Of a stretch of 64,000 nucleotides of DNA, positions 50,139 to 58,535 are shown one piece after another. Position numbers and translations under genes: made by a program. The stretch covers positions 124,001 through 188,000 of the forward strand of contig NZ_VTLB01000002.1 of the NCBI RefSeq assembly GCF_020514235.1, given 5' to 3'. This DNA comes from Synechococcus sp. MU1617 (GTDB taxonomy: Bacteria > Cyanobacteriota > Cyanobacteriia > PCC-6307 > Cyanobiaceae). Within the stretch, counting starts at the first letter, position 1, and each line of letters starts with the position of its first letter. The notes below the pieces were generated by a model. The model was not told the origin of the DNA. It did no database searches and saw only the letters and a program-made list of their open reading frames with translations.

Positions 50139-50596
50139 GCAGCAGCCTCCAAGCGAGGAATCACCACCACAGCATCCAGCTGCTGCCAGCGCTCCCGGTC
50201 AGCCACCACATGGCCTTGCAACTGAACCTGCTCCATCACCGTGGCAGCGCGCTCCAGATCGAGGGGGACACCGGGACCCATCGGCAACACCAGCACCTGC
50301 TGCTCAGCCGGATCGGCCATCACCTGAAGATCGAGGGCCTCCAGCTCCCGCTCAAAGAACACCCGCCGCATCCGGGTGGTGAGGCTTGGTCCAAGCGCCT
50401 CGACGAAACGGGCCATGCCGGCTTCATCTCCGGAGCTGCCGCAATTCAGCGACAACCAGATCAGCAGCTTCACCCAACTTTCTGCCGTCCACAGGGGTTG
50501 GAAGCTCTCCCGGTGTTGCCGCACCAACTCAGCAATTGAGAAATCAAACAGTGTGGCCTGCAGGCCAGTGGCATCAGCGGAATCCATGCTGTTCAT
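50135..50596 (-). CDS. Conserved cyanobacterial hypothetical protein
   Basis: Protein of 153 residues from the ATG at 50596 (a second ATG is three codons in). Helical N-terminus with LFDFSIAELVRQHRESFQPL and a more strand-rich C-terminus with VPLDLERAATVMEQVQLQG. No catalytic motif. Overlaps the oxygenase start, so it is likely its operon partner. It diverges from the 85-residue gene at 50642. Confidence 0.7.
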   Translation of the reverse strand: MNSMDSADATGLQATLFDFSIAELVRQHRESFQPLWTAESWVKLLIWLSLNCGSSGDEAGMARFVEALGPSLTTRMRRVFFERELEALDLQVMADPAEQQVLVLPMGPGVPLDLERAATVMEQVQLQGHVVADRERWQQLDAVVVIPRLEAAA

Positions 50597-50641
50597 CTTC
50601 TCCTGCGAAAGGTCAGACTGGGGCGACTGGCTATTCGCACC

Positions 50642-50899
50642 ATGGCCCTGGACCTGAACGATCCCGAACTCGAGTTCTCCGATCTGGTCTACGCCTACCA
50701 GAGCTGGGTGATGGCGGTGATCAACGACGAAAAACTGGACAGCGACGAAAAGCTGCTCACCGATGACATCGCCGAGGACGCCCTCAACTCGATGCGCTTC
50801 CTGCCCGGCGAAGTGACAAGCGCCATCGAAACCAGCCTGGCCCGCGTCTACGACGTGGACGCCGATGAACTGGCCGAGCTGCTCTTCCCTGAGGACTGA
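50642..50899 (+). CDS. Small acidic hypothetical protein
   Basis: Protein of 85 residues, strongly acidic and predicted helical (EFSDLVYAYQSWVMAVINDE and DALNSMRFLPGEVTSAIETS). Compact and free of low complexity. It is followed 20 bp later by the SDR gene on the same strand, probably as an operon. Function unknown. Confidence 0.65.
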   Translation: MALDLNDPELEFSDLVYAYQSWVMAVINDEKLDSDEKLLTDDIAEDALNSMRFLPGEVTSAIETSLARVYDVDADELAELLFPED

Positions 50900-50919
50900 G
50901 CCCCGGCTCACATAACGCG

Positions 50920-51828
50920 ATGGGTTGGTCCGCGGCTGACATCCCGAACCAGCAAGGGCGCATTGCCCTGATCACTGGGGCCAACAGCGGTTTGGGCCTG
51001 GAAACCGCGCGCGCCTTGAAACGCTGCGGGGCCACTGTGGTGCTGGCGTGCCGCAGTCCCCGCAAAGCCGAGACGGCCAAAAAGGATTTGCTGCAAGACC
51101 GGAACGGGGGAGCGGTGGATCTGGTTGACCTGGATCTGGCGGACCTGACCAGCGTGCAAAGGGCGGCGACCATGGTTGGCGAGCGCTACGGCTGCCTTGA
51201 CCTGCTGATCAACAACGCAGGTGTGATGGCACCGCCGCGCCGCACCACCGCCCAGGGGCATGAACTGCAGTTCGGGGTGAATCACCTGGGGCATATGGCC
51301 CTGACCCAGGCCCTGCTGCCGCTGCTGCAGAACCGGCCCGATCCCCGCGTGGTGACGGTGACCTCCGGGGCGCAGTACTTCGGCAAGATCCGCTGGGATG
51401 ACCCAAGTTGGAGCAAGGGCTACGACCGCTATGGGGCCTATGGCCAAAGCAAACTCGCCAACGTGATGTTTGCGCTCGAGCTGGATGCACGCCTGCGCGA
51501 GCAGGACAGCCCCATCCGCTCCCTGGCAGCCCATCCCGGCGTCGCGCGCACGGAACTCCAACCCACCGCGATCGCCAGCGTCGGCAACCGCTTCGAGGCC
51601 CTGGCCTATCGGCTGATGGATCCCTTGTTTCAAAGCGCCAGCATGGGTGCTCTGCCGCAACTGCATGCCGCCACCGCTGCAACGGCGCAGGGTGGCGAGC
51701 ACTACGGCCCTGAACAGTTCGGCGGATTTCGGGGTGCACCGACGCTCTGCCGAGTTGCCCCAGCAGCAAGCCAACCCACCGAACGGCAGCGGCTCTGGAG
51801 CTTGAGCGAGCAGCTGATCGGTGGCTGA
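50920..51828 (+). CDS. Short-chain dehydrogenase/reductase
   Basis: NAD(P)-dependent oxidoreductase of 302 residues. Cofactor motif TGANSGLG, structural NNAG, catalytic YGQSK (Tyr-x-x-x-Lys) and a preceding Ser in VTVTSGAQ are all present. The fold is close to the retinol-dehydrogenase/protochlorophyllide-reductase branch of the family, but the substrate is not given by sequence. The next gene starts at a GTG within its final codons. Confidence 0.9.
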   Translation: MGWSAADIPNQQGRIALITGANSGLGLETARALKRCGATVVLACRSPRKAETAKKDLLQDRNGGAVDLVDLDLADLTSVQRAATMVGERYGCLDLLINNAGVMAPPRRTTAQGHELQFGVNHLGHMALTQALLPLLQNRPDPRVVTVTSGAQYFGKIRWDDPSWSKGYDRYGAYGQSKLANVMFALELDARLREQDSPIRSLAAHPGVARTELQPTAIASVGNRFEALAYRLMDPLFQSASMGALPQLHAATAATAQGGEHYGPEQFGGFRGAPTLCRVAPAASQPTERQRLWSLSEQLIGG

Positions 51829-53794
51829 ATCCAGCGCTGGATTGCAGCGGCTGGCTCCCTTCGTTCTGGGACGGGCCCGACGCGGTGTGGTGGGATCCAG
51901 TCGCTACGCCCAACGGCTGCGCACTGAGGTGCTGGAGGCCGCCAGAGACCCGCAACGCCAACCGGTGCTGATCAGCGGCGAACCTGGCCTGGAAAAAGAC
52001 AATCTCGCCGCCCTGGTGCACTACGGATCAGCGGATCGGCGCCGTCTGCTGGTGCGAATGGAGGCCAGTGATCTGCAGGGCAGCGGCCTCAACCTGCTTG
52101 ATGAGCTCGGATCCAGCACCCTGCTGATGAGCGGCATGGACCGCGTCGACGATGCGGTCCAACAGCGCTTGATCGCGATGGCCCGTGGCGAAGCGCCAGG
52201 GTTCCAAGGACGCGTGTTGTTCACCAGCGAAGCCGCCATCCCAGCTCTCGACGGCCAGGTGCGAACCATCCGCGTCCCCCCTTTGCGGGTGCGCCGAACC
52301 GACCTGGGGGACTGGCTGCGTTACCGGCTGAGACTGCAGAGCCCTGGCCTTGGCTGGGGCCAACCACCAGCCCTGCCGGACAGCGTGGTGCGACGGCTTC
52401 AGAACCACGATTTCGCCAACAACCTGCGCGAATTGGAAGCGATGGTGGATCGCGCCCTGCGTCAAGCACGTCAGCAAAGCCAGGGCGAGCTGCCACCACT
52501 CCTCCCTGAAGAGGTCTTCTGGACCGAAGAAAAAAAACGGCGGGCCCGTTTTGACATCTGGCGCTGGAAGCCACAGCTGCGGGATTGGATGCGCGCACCG
52601 GCGCTCTGGAACACGCTGCTGTTCGGCCTAGTGAGCTGGCTGTTCGTGGCCGTGAACCTGGCGCTCTGGCTTGGCCCGCAAGACCGCGCAGCCAATCCGA
52701 TGCTGACCCTGTTCTGGGCCTGGTGGTGGCCGTTGATCCTGCTGAGTTACCCGCTAGTGGGCCGCCTCTGGTGCGCCATCTGCCCCTTCATGGTCTGGGG
52801 ACAGATCGCCCAAAAGCTGACCCCATGGCACAAGAAAAGCTGGCCCCATGGGGACACAGACCGCTGGGGGGCTCCTTTGCTCGCCGCCGGTTTTGCCGCG
52901 ATTCTCCTGTGGGAAGAGGTCTGGAACCTCGAGAACACCGCCTGGCTGAGCAGCTGTCTGCTGTTGCTCATCACAGCTGGCGCCGTGATCGGTTCAACGG
53001 TGTTTGAAAAACGCTTCTGGTGCCGTTACCTCTGTCCCGTCGGGGGCATGAACGGACTGTTCGCCAAGCTCTCGATCCTTGAACTCCGCGCCGAAGCCGG
53101 CACCTGCAGTGGCAGCTGCAGCAGTTACGCCTGCTTCAAGGGTGGACCCGCCGACGGCGAGGGACTGGCCAGCGAAGGCTGTCCCCTGGGCACCCATCCC
53201 GCCCACCTCAGCGACAACCGCAACTGCGTGCTCTGCATGACCTGCACCCAAGCCTGTCCCAACCGCTCCGTGCAGTTGCGATTGCGGCCGCCAGCCGCTG
53301 ATCTGCAACGCACCATGCAGGCCCCGGACGGAGAGCGGGGCCTGATCCTTGTGCTGGCTGGAGGCATATGCCTGCACCACTGGCAACGTCTGCTGGGATG
53401 GCTGCCCCTTGCACCGTCCTCATTGCATGAAGGTCCCCTCCTGGCCAGGCTCAGCTTTGCTGCGCTGGCCCTTGCTCTACCAGCAGCCGCTGGTTTGTGG
53501 CTCAACCGGCGTTGGCTGTACGCCGGATTGCCGCTGCTCTGGGCTCTTCTCCTCGCTCGTCATCTGCCGATTGGTATGGCCGAGGCGGGCACCGTCTTGC
53601 CGCAAGGTTGGCCGCACTGGTCCGCCGACCCCCATGTGATCGGCTTCTGCCAAACCATTGTGGTGGGGATTGGATGGGTTGGTGCTGCGATTTTGAGCCG
53701 CCGATTGCTGGATCTCGACCGCCGGGCCTGGGTCACGGGCAGCATGGTGCTGCTCATGGTCAGCTTGAGTGGCCGCTGGTTGGTTGCCCTTTAA
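51821..53794 (+). CDS. Fusion of degenerate sigma-54-activator-type AAA+ domain and NapH/NosR-like membrane polyferredoxin
   Basis: Protein of 657 residues. Residues 1-230 resemble the AAA+ ATPase of sigma-54 activators: a worn Walker A (GEPGLEKD, 53-60), PPLRVRRTDL in the place of PPLRERxxDI, and DFANNLRELEAMVDRAL. There is no GAFTGA loop and the Walker B acid is gone (STLLMSGMD). From about 260 come transmembrane helices with LWCAICPF and WCRYLCPVGGMNG, then Cys clusters CSGSCSSYAC and CVLCMTCTQACP for [4Fe-4S] clusters, then further helices. This is the NapH/NosR membrane electron-carrier architecture. Cyanobacteria generally lack sigma-54, so a transcriptional role is unlikely. A GTG start overlaps the SDR stop; a Fur-family gene follows. 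Confidence 0.85.
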   Translation: MAESSAGLQRLAPFVLGRARRGVVGSSRYAQRLRTEVLEAARDPQRQPVLISGEPGLEKDNLAALVHYGSADRRRLLVRMEASDLQGSGLNLLDELGSSTLLMSGMDRVDDAVQQRLIAMARGEAPGFQGRVLFTSEAAIPALDGQVRTIRVPPLRVRRTDLGDWLRYRLRLQSPGLGWGQPPALPDSVVRRLQNHDFANNLRELEAMVDRALRQARQQSQGELPPLLPEEVFWTEEKKRRARFDIWRWKPQLRDWMRAPALWNTLLFGLVSWLFVAVNLALWLGPQDRAANPMLTLFWAWWWPLILLSYPLVGRLWCAICPFMVWGQIAQKLTPWHKKSWPHGDTDRWGAPLLAAGFAAILLWEEVWNLENTAWLSSCLLLLITAGAVIGSTVFEKRFWCRYLCPVGGMNGLFAKLSILELRAEAGTCSGSCSSYACFKGGPADGEGLASEGCPLGTHPAHLSDNRNCVLCMTCTQACPNRSVQLRLRPPAADLQRTMQAPDGERGLILVLAGGICLHHWQRLLGWLPLAPSSLHEGPLLARLSFAALALALPAAAGLWLNRRWLYAGLPLLWALLLARHLPIGMAEAGTVLPQGWPHWSADPHVIGFCQTIVVGIGWVGAAILSRRLLDLDRRAWVTGSMVLLMVSLSGRWLVAL

Positions 53795-53798
53795 AACC

Positions 53799-54206
53799 AT
53801 GGCCACTCGCCCTTCAACCCAGATCAATGCCCGCCAAAAGATGTTGTTGGCGAGCCTCCAGGCCTGTGGTGATGAGATGAGCGGTCAGCAACTGCACCGC
53901 AGCCTGGAGCCCTCCCAAGCCATGGGACTGGCCACGGTGTATCGCAATCTGCGGCAACTGCAGCAACGGGGGCTAGTGCGCTGCCGCCACCTGCCCAATG
54001 GAGAAGCGCTCTACGCGCCGCTGGAGCGGGATCGCCACCACCTCACCTGCGTCGATTGCGGCAAGACCCAAGCGCTCGACCACTGCCCAATTCACGACCT
54101 GGAGGTGCCCGAGGACGGGCGCAAAGGCTTCGATCTCCTGTTTCACACGCTTGAATTCTTCGGTCTCTGCAGCGACTGCCGCGAGCGGCAGCAAAGCCCG
54201 TCATGA
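53799..54206 (+). CDS. Fur-family transcriptional regulator
   Basis: Metal-responsive repressor of 135 residues. The winged helix contains GLATVYRNLRQLQQRGLVRC; the dimer/metal domain carries DRHHLTCVDCGK and LCSDC, giving two CxxC pairs for the structural zinc. Fur, Zur and PerR cannot be separated safely, although the Cys4 site fits both Fur and Zur. It starts 4 bp after the polyferredoxin gene and overlaps the metallo-beta-lactamase gene (ATGA), which suggests metal or redox control of the group. Confidence 0.88.
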   Translation: MATRPSTQINARQKMLLASLQACGDEMSGQQLHRSLEPSQAMGLATVYRNLRQLQQRGLVRCRHLPNGEALYAPLERDRHHLTCVDCGKTQALDHCPIHDLEVPEDGRKGFDLLFHTLEFFGLCSDCRERQQSPS

Positions 54207-54940
54207 CCCTGGCCGCCACCTACTACGGAGCTAATGGCTGGTTGCTCGAATTCGATGATCTCCGCGTTCTGGTGGATCCCTGGCTGCGCGGCAGCCTGAG
54301 TTTCCCCCCGGGTGAATGGCTGCTGAAAGGGGAGCTGCCCTACGAGCGCAAAGTGCCCGAAAAGCTGAACCTGCTGTTGCTCACCCAGGGGCTCGCGGAC
54401 CACGCCCATCCGGAAACCTTGGCGTTGCTGCCCAAGGACCTCCCCGTCATTGGCTCGGTGGCCGCAGCACGGGTGGTGGAACGCTTGGGCTTCACCAACG
54501 TGAAGGCCCTCTCTCCAGGAGAGAGCACCACCCACCAGGGGCTACAGGTGCGCGCCAGTGCTGGTGCACCGGTGCCGATGGTGGAAAACGGCTATCTACT
54601 CGAGCATCCGGCCGGTTCGCTTTATCTGGAACCCCATGGCTTTCTCGATCCAGCGCTGGAGCCGCAACCGCTGGATGCGGTGATCACGCCGATGGTGGAT
54701 CTGGGGCTGCCCGCGCTTGGAGCGTTTGTCAAAGGCTGTTCGGTGGTGCCGCAACTGGTGGAACGCTTCCAACCGAGCACGGTGCTCGCCAGCACCTCCG
54801 GCGGCGACGTGCGCTTTGGCGGCGCCCTGAGTCGGGCCCTGCAAATGAAAGGGTCGGTGGCCAGCACAGGAGCCCAGCTGCCGGCCAGCTGCCGCTGGAC
54901 CGATCCAACACCAGGGGAACGCATACTGCTGAAAAACTGA
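54203..54940 (+). CDS. Metallo-beta-lactamase-fold hydrolase-like protein
   Basis: Protein of 245 residues with the beginning of an MBL/UlaG-like fold (TYYGANGWLLEFDDLRVLVD). The metal motif is altered: TQGLADHAHPET replaces the HxHxDH sequence, keeping D and H but lacking the first His pair, so activity may be lost or different. A later strand TPMVDLGLPALGAFV replaces the metal-binding Asp region. ATGA overlap with the Fur-family gene. Confidence 0.75.
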   Translation: MTLAATYYGANGWLLEFDDLRVLVDPWLRGSLSFPPGEWLLKGELPYERKVPEKLNLLLLTQGLADHAHPETLALLPKDLPVIGSVAAARVVERLGFTNVKALSPGESTTHQGLQVRASAGAPVPMVENGYLLEHPAGSLYLEPHGFLDPALEPQPLDAVITPMVDLGLPALGAFVKGCSVVPQLVERFQPSTVLASTSGGDVRFGGALSRALQMKGSVASTGAQLPASCRWTDPTPGERILLKN

Positions 54941-54978
54941 TTTTTCGGATTAAGCTTTGTAACAACAGCTTGAGTTCG

Positions 54979-55215
54979 ATGAAATCCCCGCAGGCCAACG
55001 ATTCTTGGTTCCAAGGCGTCGCCGCCCGCGACATCCACATGGAGCAGCTCAAAAAGGCCGAACTCTTTAACGGCCGTGCCGCCATGGTCGGCATCGTTAT
55101 CGGAATCATCACCGAAGGGCTCACCGGCGCAGGCATCGTTCACCAGATCGGGCTGGGCCCCCTGGTGGATGGCTATGCCGCTTGCCGCACCCAATTCCTG
55201 CCCTTCTGCTTCTGA
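54979..55215 (+). CDS. hli: High-light-inducible chlorophyll-binding protein (Hli/Scp)
   Basis: Single-helix thylakoid protein of 78 residues binding chlorophyll and carotenoid and protecting photosystems under strong light. The chlorophyll-binding motif ELFNGRAAMVG is present at the start of the membrane helix. An N-terminal stroma-side stretch of about 25 residues precedes it. It stands alone, with its own short upstream region of about 40 bp. Confidence 0.93.
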   Translation: MKSPQANDSWFQGVAARDIHMEQLKKAELFNGRAAMVGIVIGIITEGLTGAGIVHQIGLGPLVDGYAACRTQFLPFCF

Positions 55216-55272
55216 TTCGGGAGGGGGATCACCCCCCGATGACGAGAATGGTGCGATTCACGTTCGAATCGA

Positions 55273-55578
55273 ATGGCTGCTGACAAGGAACTGCTGAAGG
55301 AAGTGGCCCTGGAGCTGTGGAACACGACCAAGAAGCTCCGTCCAGGCCTGCCCAAAGCGCCTCGCGCCCAGCTGGTCTTGAAAGCTCTGCTCACCATCGG
55401 TGACATGAGCGATCAGCTGGAAGCCGCCATGGTGCTCGGCGTGATTGAAGCGCAGGAACCCGACGACGAGCCCGAGAAGGGAGAAGCGGCCGGCGAAGAC
55501 AAGACGGTTTCTGAAGAGGATGCCAAAACTGAGCGTGAAGCCCCCCGGGTCGTTCGTAAACGCTCCAGCAGCCGCTGA
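55273..55578 (+). CDS. Conserved small picocyanobacterial protein
   Basis: Protein of 101 residues. The first half is helical and well composed (KELLKEVALELWNTTKKLRP); the second half is acidic and disordered, ending in Arg/Ser. It resembles a small family recurrent in marine picocyanobacteria (I recall it as TIGR03894-like, from memory). Function unknown. It follows hli by 57 bp. Confidence 0.7.
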   Translation: MAADKELLKEVALELWNTTKKLRPGLPKAPRAQLVLKALLTIGDMSDQLEAAMVLGVIEAQEPDDEPEKGEAAGEDKTVSEEDAKTEREAPRVVRKRSSSR

Positions 55579-55663
55579 TCAAAGCCTCCTGATGACAGGC
55601 AACCCATCCCGCTCCGTCCTTGGGGGATGGGTCAAGCTTGTGGAGACGTATGGGCGAGACGGC

Positions 55664-55849
55664 TTAGCGCTGCAGAGCGAGCACCGCTGCAGCGACAGCG
55701 AGGGCAACAATTCCAGACATCCAAATGCTGTTCTGACGTGCCAACAACCATGCAGCGTTGCGAGAGAAAGACAGCCGGCCGGTCGACAGAAGTGCGGTGA
55801 GACCCGCCAGCAAAACCACAGGGACCACTACAGCCAGGAGCAGTTGCAT
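55664..55849 (-). CDS. Small two-helix membrane protein
   Basis: Protein of 61 residues from the ATG at 55849 (a GTG lies two codons upstream). Two hydrophobic helices (LLLAVVVPVVLLAGLTALL and IWMSGIVALAVAAAVLALQ) joined by a short basic loop RLSFSRNAAWLLARQ. Function unknown; probably a real gene because of the well-formed hairpin topology. Confidence 0.6.
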   Translation of the reverse strand: MQLLLAVVVPVVLLAGLTALLSTGRLSFSRNAAWLLARQNSIWMSGIVALAVAAAVLALQR

Positions 55850-55935
55850 CAGCACATGCCTTCAGAGGCCAACAGTTCAAGGATGGCTCTTTCGCGCGCT
55901 GAGTAGTTTTTAACTCCCGACTCTCAGCTTGAGCC

Positions 55936-56031
55936 TTGTATTTGCTGATCGTCACAGCCGGTTTCATCGGTCTGCTGTGGTTGACGCAGAGCCTGATCCG
56001 AGGCGGCATGGATGACGGCGGCAACGGTTGA
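55936..56031 (+). CDS. 31-residue membrane ORF (candidate)
   Basis: TTG-initiated short ORF encoding LLIVTAGFIGLLWLTQSLI then a Gly/Asp-rich tail. No clear ribosome-binding site. A single hydrophobic helix is visible, but length prevents a firm call. Confidence 0.3.
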   Translation: MYLLIVTAGFIGLLWLTQSLIRGGMDDGGNG

Positions 56032-56081
56032 CGGCGCACAACGACGAACCACATCAACATGCGCGCAGACACCCATGAGTC

Positions 56082-56255
56082 ATGTCCATCGGCATCTTGA
56101 TCTCTACCCTCACGGGCGGTTTCCTACTCGGATTTGTGTTCTCAGCCCTGAAGCTGCCTCTGCCTGTGCCTCCCTTGGCAGGATTAATCGCTGCAGCGGC
56201 CTGCCTGGGAGGGTCGGCAACCTTTGAACTCGTTCGCCAACAGTGGCTGCGTTAG
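56082..56255 (+). CDS. XapX-domain (DUF1427) small membrane protein
   Basis: Protein of 57 residues with two membrane helices. The pattern GGFLLGFVFSALKLPLPVPP followed by LAGLIAAAACLGGS matches the XapX family, small membrane proteins of unknown function. It overlaps an antisense small ORF with a strong ribosome-binding site. No ribosome-binding site of its own is obvious. Confidence 0.65.
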   Translation: MSIGILISTLTGGFLLGFVFSALKLPLPVPPLAGLIAAAACLGGSATFELVRQQWLR

Positions 56256-56376
56256 AAGCAACCGCTAATGCTTTCCGCCGGAGGCTTGTGGCTTCGGCGT
56301 CGAGCAACGTCATCACACCAACGATCGCAACAGTGATCGTCGCCACGATCAGCAGGGCATACAGGTCAAACAACAT
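56110..56376 (-). CDS. Antisense small membrane ORF with a strong ribosome-binding site (candidate)
   Basis: An ATG at 56376 preceded by AGGAGGT five bases upstream, giving 88 residues that begin with a convincing helix (LFDLYALLIVATITVAIVGV). The C-terminal half runs antisense to the XapX gene and looks less protein-like. Either the overlap is real or a frameshift has removed a short natural end: a stop lies just outside the frame near 56255. Confidence 0.35.
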   Translation of the reverse strand: MLFDLYALLIVATITVAIVGVMTLLDAEATSLRRKALAVASNAATVGERVQRLPTLPGRPLQRLILPREAQAEAASGLRTQIRVGNRP

Positions 56377-56846
56377 GAGACCTCCTGCATCTGATCCAGA
56401 TCTAGGGCTGCCCCTTAAGGGGAACAGAGGAGAAGCCTCACCCCTGCATTTGGATTGACACAGCAGCAGCTGCTGTTGGAGAAATCGTCAGTGGCGAATC
56501 TGCTCTCTTCGAGCCTGATCTGCTTCCTCTCTCAAAAAACGACGATGTTGGGCCGAGGCATAGCCACTGAGGTCAATTCGGCTGGCATTGCTGCCAGCCT
56601 TTCGCCACTCCCTAGGGGGAGTGCTGGATCTTCGGTTCATGGAATCGAGTTATCGGTTCTCGCGCAGTGGGCCTTCAATCAGGCTCTTTGGCGTACTCCC
56701 ACCTTTGCACACCTCCCTGTCCTGCAGACCACAGCGTTTGAAAAATCGTCTCAAACCTCACTTCAAACCGTGTTTGGGGTTGAGTACTTCCAGCTACGGC
56801 AAGCCATACGCATCGGATCGATACTCCGCTCAACGGCAAACGGCTA
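56377..56846. other. Gene-poor, hairpin-rich stretch
   Basis: No convincing coding frame in 470 bp; two overlapping open frames near 56455-56857 have unlike composition and no supporting site. It holds a palindrome CCCCTTAAGGGG (56411-56422), an ACAGCAGC/GCTGCTGT hairpin (56460-56476), an 8-bp stem GGCTGGCA-TTGC-TGCCAGCC (56580-56599) followed by TTT, and CACTCCC/GGGAGTG (56606-56623). A small RNA or a decayed gene is possible. Confidence 0.5.
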
Positions 56847-57011
56847 GTGACACCTGAGGAGCAGTACGTGAAATGCATGGACGCTGCCTACGCCGCTGCT
56901 GACAGGGAAACCTGCCTCAAAATGATGCGAAAGGCGGAAGGCGTCTTGCGCGGCGAGTTCGGTTCCCAGCCAGCAAGCGAGAGCTCTGACGAGCAAGCGT
57001 TGGCGAGCTGA
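56847..57011 (+). CDS. Small conserved-looking protein
   Basis: Protein of 54 residues from a GTG at 56847. Helical with two Cys (PEEQYVKCMDAAYAAADRET and CLKMMRKAEG), a well-balanced composition and a small acidic tail. It ends 45 bp before the tRNA-Val gene on the opposite strand. No homologue is recalled; it could be the remnant of a larger gene. Confidence 0.45.
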   Translation: MTPEEQYVKCMDAAYAAADRETCLKMMRKAEGVLRGEFGSQPASESSDEQALAS

Positions 57012-57055
57012 AGAAGAAATCTCTAAGAAACCCAGAGCAGCACTGGATTTTGAGA

Positions 57056-57127
57056 TGGGCGATACTGGGATCGAACCAGTGACAATCTCCTTGTAAGGGA
57101 GGTGCTCTACCGCTGAGCTAATCGCCC
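57056..57127 (-). tRNA. tRNA-Val (anticodon UAC)
   Basis: Read on the minus strand: acceptor GGGCGAT paired with ATCGCCC, D arm GCTC-AGCGGTA-GAGC, anticodon loop CTTACAA with TAC, T arm ACTGG-TTCGATC-CCAGT, and discriminator A. The anticodon stem has one C-A mismatch at its base. No CCA is encoded. Confidence 0.95.
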
Positions 57128-57158
57128 CACCGAGCAGATTCTGCCCTAACGCGTCAGT

Positions 57159-57668
57159 TTGGGGGCGCACGAAAGCTCCGAAGGCTTGGCAACGGGTCGC
57201 CGACACGACCAAAGCATCTGGATCCTGAGTCTCCCGCTCGGGATCGCCGTCGGCTTGGTGCTGGGATGGGCTGCAGCCTTGATCACTGCAGCGAGCTGCC
57301 TGGCCGGCGGTCTGTGGCTATCCCCTGACCTAGATACCCGCTCCAATGCGCTGCGGCGCTGGGGAGCCCTCGGCTTTCTCTGGTGGCCCTACCGCCTCCT
57401 GATTCCCCATCGCTCGCTCTGGTCCCATGGCCCCCTGCTGGGAACAACCGCGCGCCTGGGGGTGCTGCTCACCTGGGGCCTGATCGTCACCCTGGCGGTT
57501 CCGGCACTCTCGCCAGCGATGCTCCTGACGGCGATTCAACGGCTGATCCAGCAGCACCCACGGGAGTTCATCGCGTGTCTGGTGGGCTTGGAGGGCAGCG
57601 CATGGATCCACCTGATCCTCGATGGCGACCCCTGGCCCCAGGAATGGTCGACAAAACGACAGCGATGA
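57159..57668 (+). CDS. DUF2227-like metal-binding membrane protein
   Basis: Protein of 169 residues with several hydrophobic stretches. Conserved SPDLDTRSNALRRWG, HRSLWSHGPLLGT and HLILDGDPWP give scattered Asp/His residues as in the DUF2227 family, annotated as metal-binding. The start is a TTG at 57159. mazG follows 33 bp later. Function unknown. Confidence 0.75.
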   Translation: MGAHESSEGLATGRRHDQSIWILSLPLGIAVGLVLGWAAALITAASCLAGGLWLSPDLDTRSNALRRWGALGFLWWPYRLLIPHRSLWSHGPLLGTTARLGVLLTWGLIVTLAVPALSPAMLLTAIQRLIQQHPREFIACLVGLEGSAWIHLILDGDPWPQEWSTKRQR

Positions 57669-57701
57669 GAAGGTGGGCGTTGCCCCTGTTGTTGCCCCGG
57701 C

Positions 57702-58535
57702 ATGGCCAACGCTCCTTCTGCTGCAGTGCAACGACTGGTCGAAGTCGTGGCACAACTCAGGGATCCAACAACGGGTTGTCCCTGGGACCTGGAGCAAACC
57801 CATGCCTCACTGGTGCCCTACGTGCTGGAAGAGGCCCACGAAGTGGCTGATGCCATCCGTCAAGGTGATGACCAGCACCTCAAGGAAGAACTCGGCGACC
57901 TTCTCCTGCAGGTGGTGCTGCACGCCCAGATCGCTGGAGAAGAGCAACGGTTTGATCTCAATGCGATCGCCGATGGCATCAGCAACAAGCTGATCCGCCG
58001 TCACCCACATGTGTTCGGGGACGCCGAAGCCAAGACAAGTGACGACGTTCGACGCAGCTGGGACGCCATCAAGCTGGAGGAGCAGGCGGAGGCCCTGGCT
58101 GGCTCCACCAGTCCACTGAGCGACAGGCTCAAAACCAAGGTGCGCGGGCTGCCGGCCCTGGCTGGAGCGATGACCATCTCAAAAAAAGCAGCCAAAGCCG
58201 GCTTCGAGTGGGATGACATGGCCGGCGTCTGGGAAAAGGTCCATGAGGAGCTGGACGAACTCAAGGAGGCGGTGGCCAGCGGCGACAAAAGCCATGCCCA
58301 GGAGGAACTGGGCGATCTGCTGTTCACCCTGGTGAATGTGGCCCGTTGGTGCAGCATCGAACCCGAGGAGGGCCTCGCCGGCACGAATCAACGCTTCCTC
58401 GACCGTTTCTCCCGCGTTGAAGCCGCCCTGAAAGGGGATTTGCAGGGCCACAGCATCAACGAATTGGAAGCCCTCTGGAAACAGGCCAAAGCGGCGATCC
58501 GAGCGGAACACTCCTCCACCTCTGGATCCAATTAA
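57702..58535 (+). CDS. mazG: Nucleoside triphosphate pyrophosphohydrolase MazG
   Basis: Hydrolyses (d)NTPs to NMP and pyrophosphate, cleansing non-canonical nucleotides and perhaps tuning (p)ppGpp. It has 277 residues with two MazG domains, as in the full-length bacterial enzyme: CPWDLEQTHASLVPYVLEEA and EELGDLLLQVVLHAQ in the first, and EEELDELKEA-like and EELGDLLFTLVNVAR segments in the second. Its stop overlaps the arfB end by 4 bp in convergent orientation. Confidence 0.95.
   Translation: MANAPSAAVQRLVEVVAQLRDPTTGCPWDLEQTHASLVPYVLEEAHEVADAIRQGDDQHLKEELGDLLLQVVLHAQIAGEEQRFDLNAIADGISNKLIRRHPHVFGDAEAKTSDDVRRSWDAIKLEEQAEALAGSTSPLSDRLKTKVRGLPALAGAMTISKKAAKAGFEWDDMAGVWEKVHEELDELKEAVASGDKSHAQEELGDLLFTLVNVARWCSIEPEEGLAGTNQRFLDRFSRVEAALKGDLQGHSINELEALWKQAKAAIRAEHSSTSGSN

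Noticed and set aside
56455-56857. Two open frames in the gene-poor stretch
   Set aside because: They overlap each other in different frames, lack ribosome sites and have unlike composition to neighbours; hairpins interrupt them.
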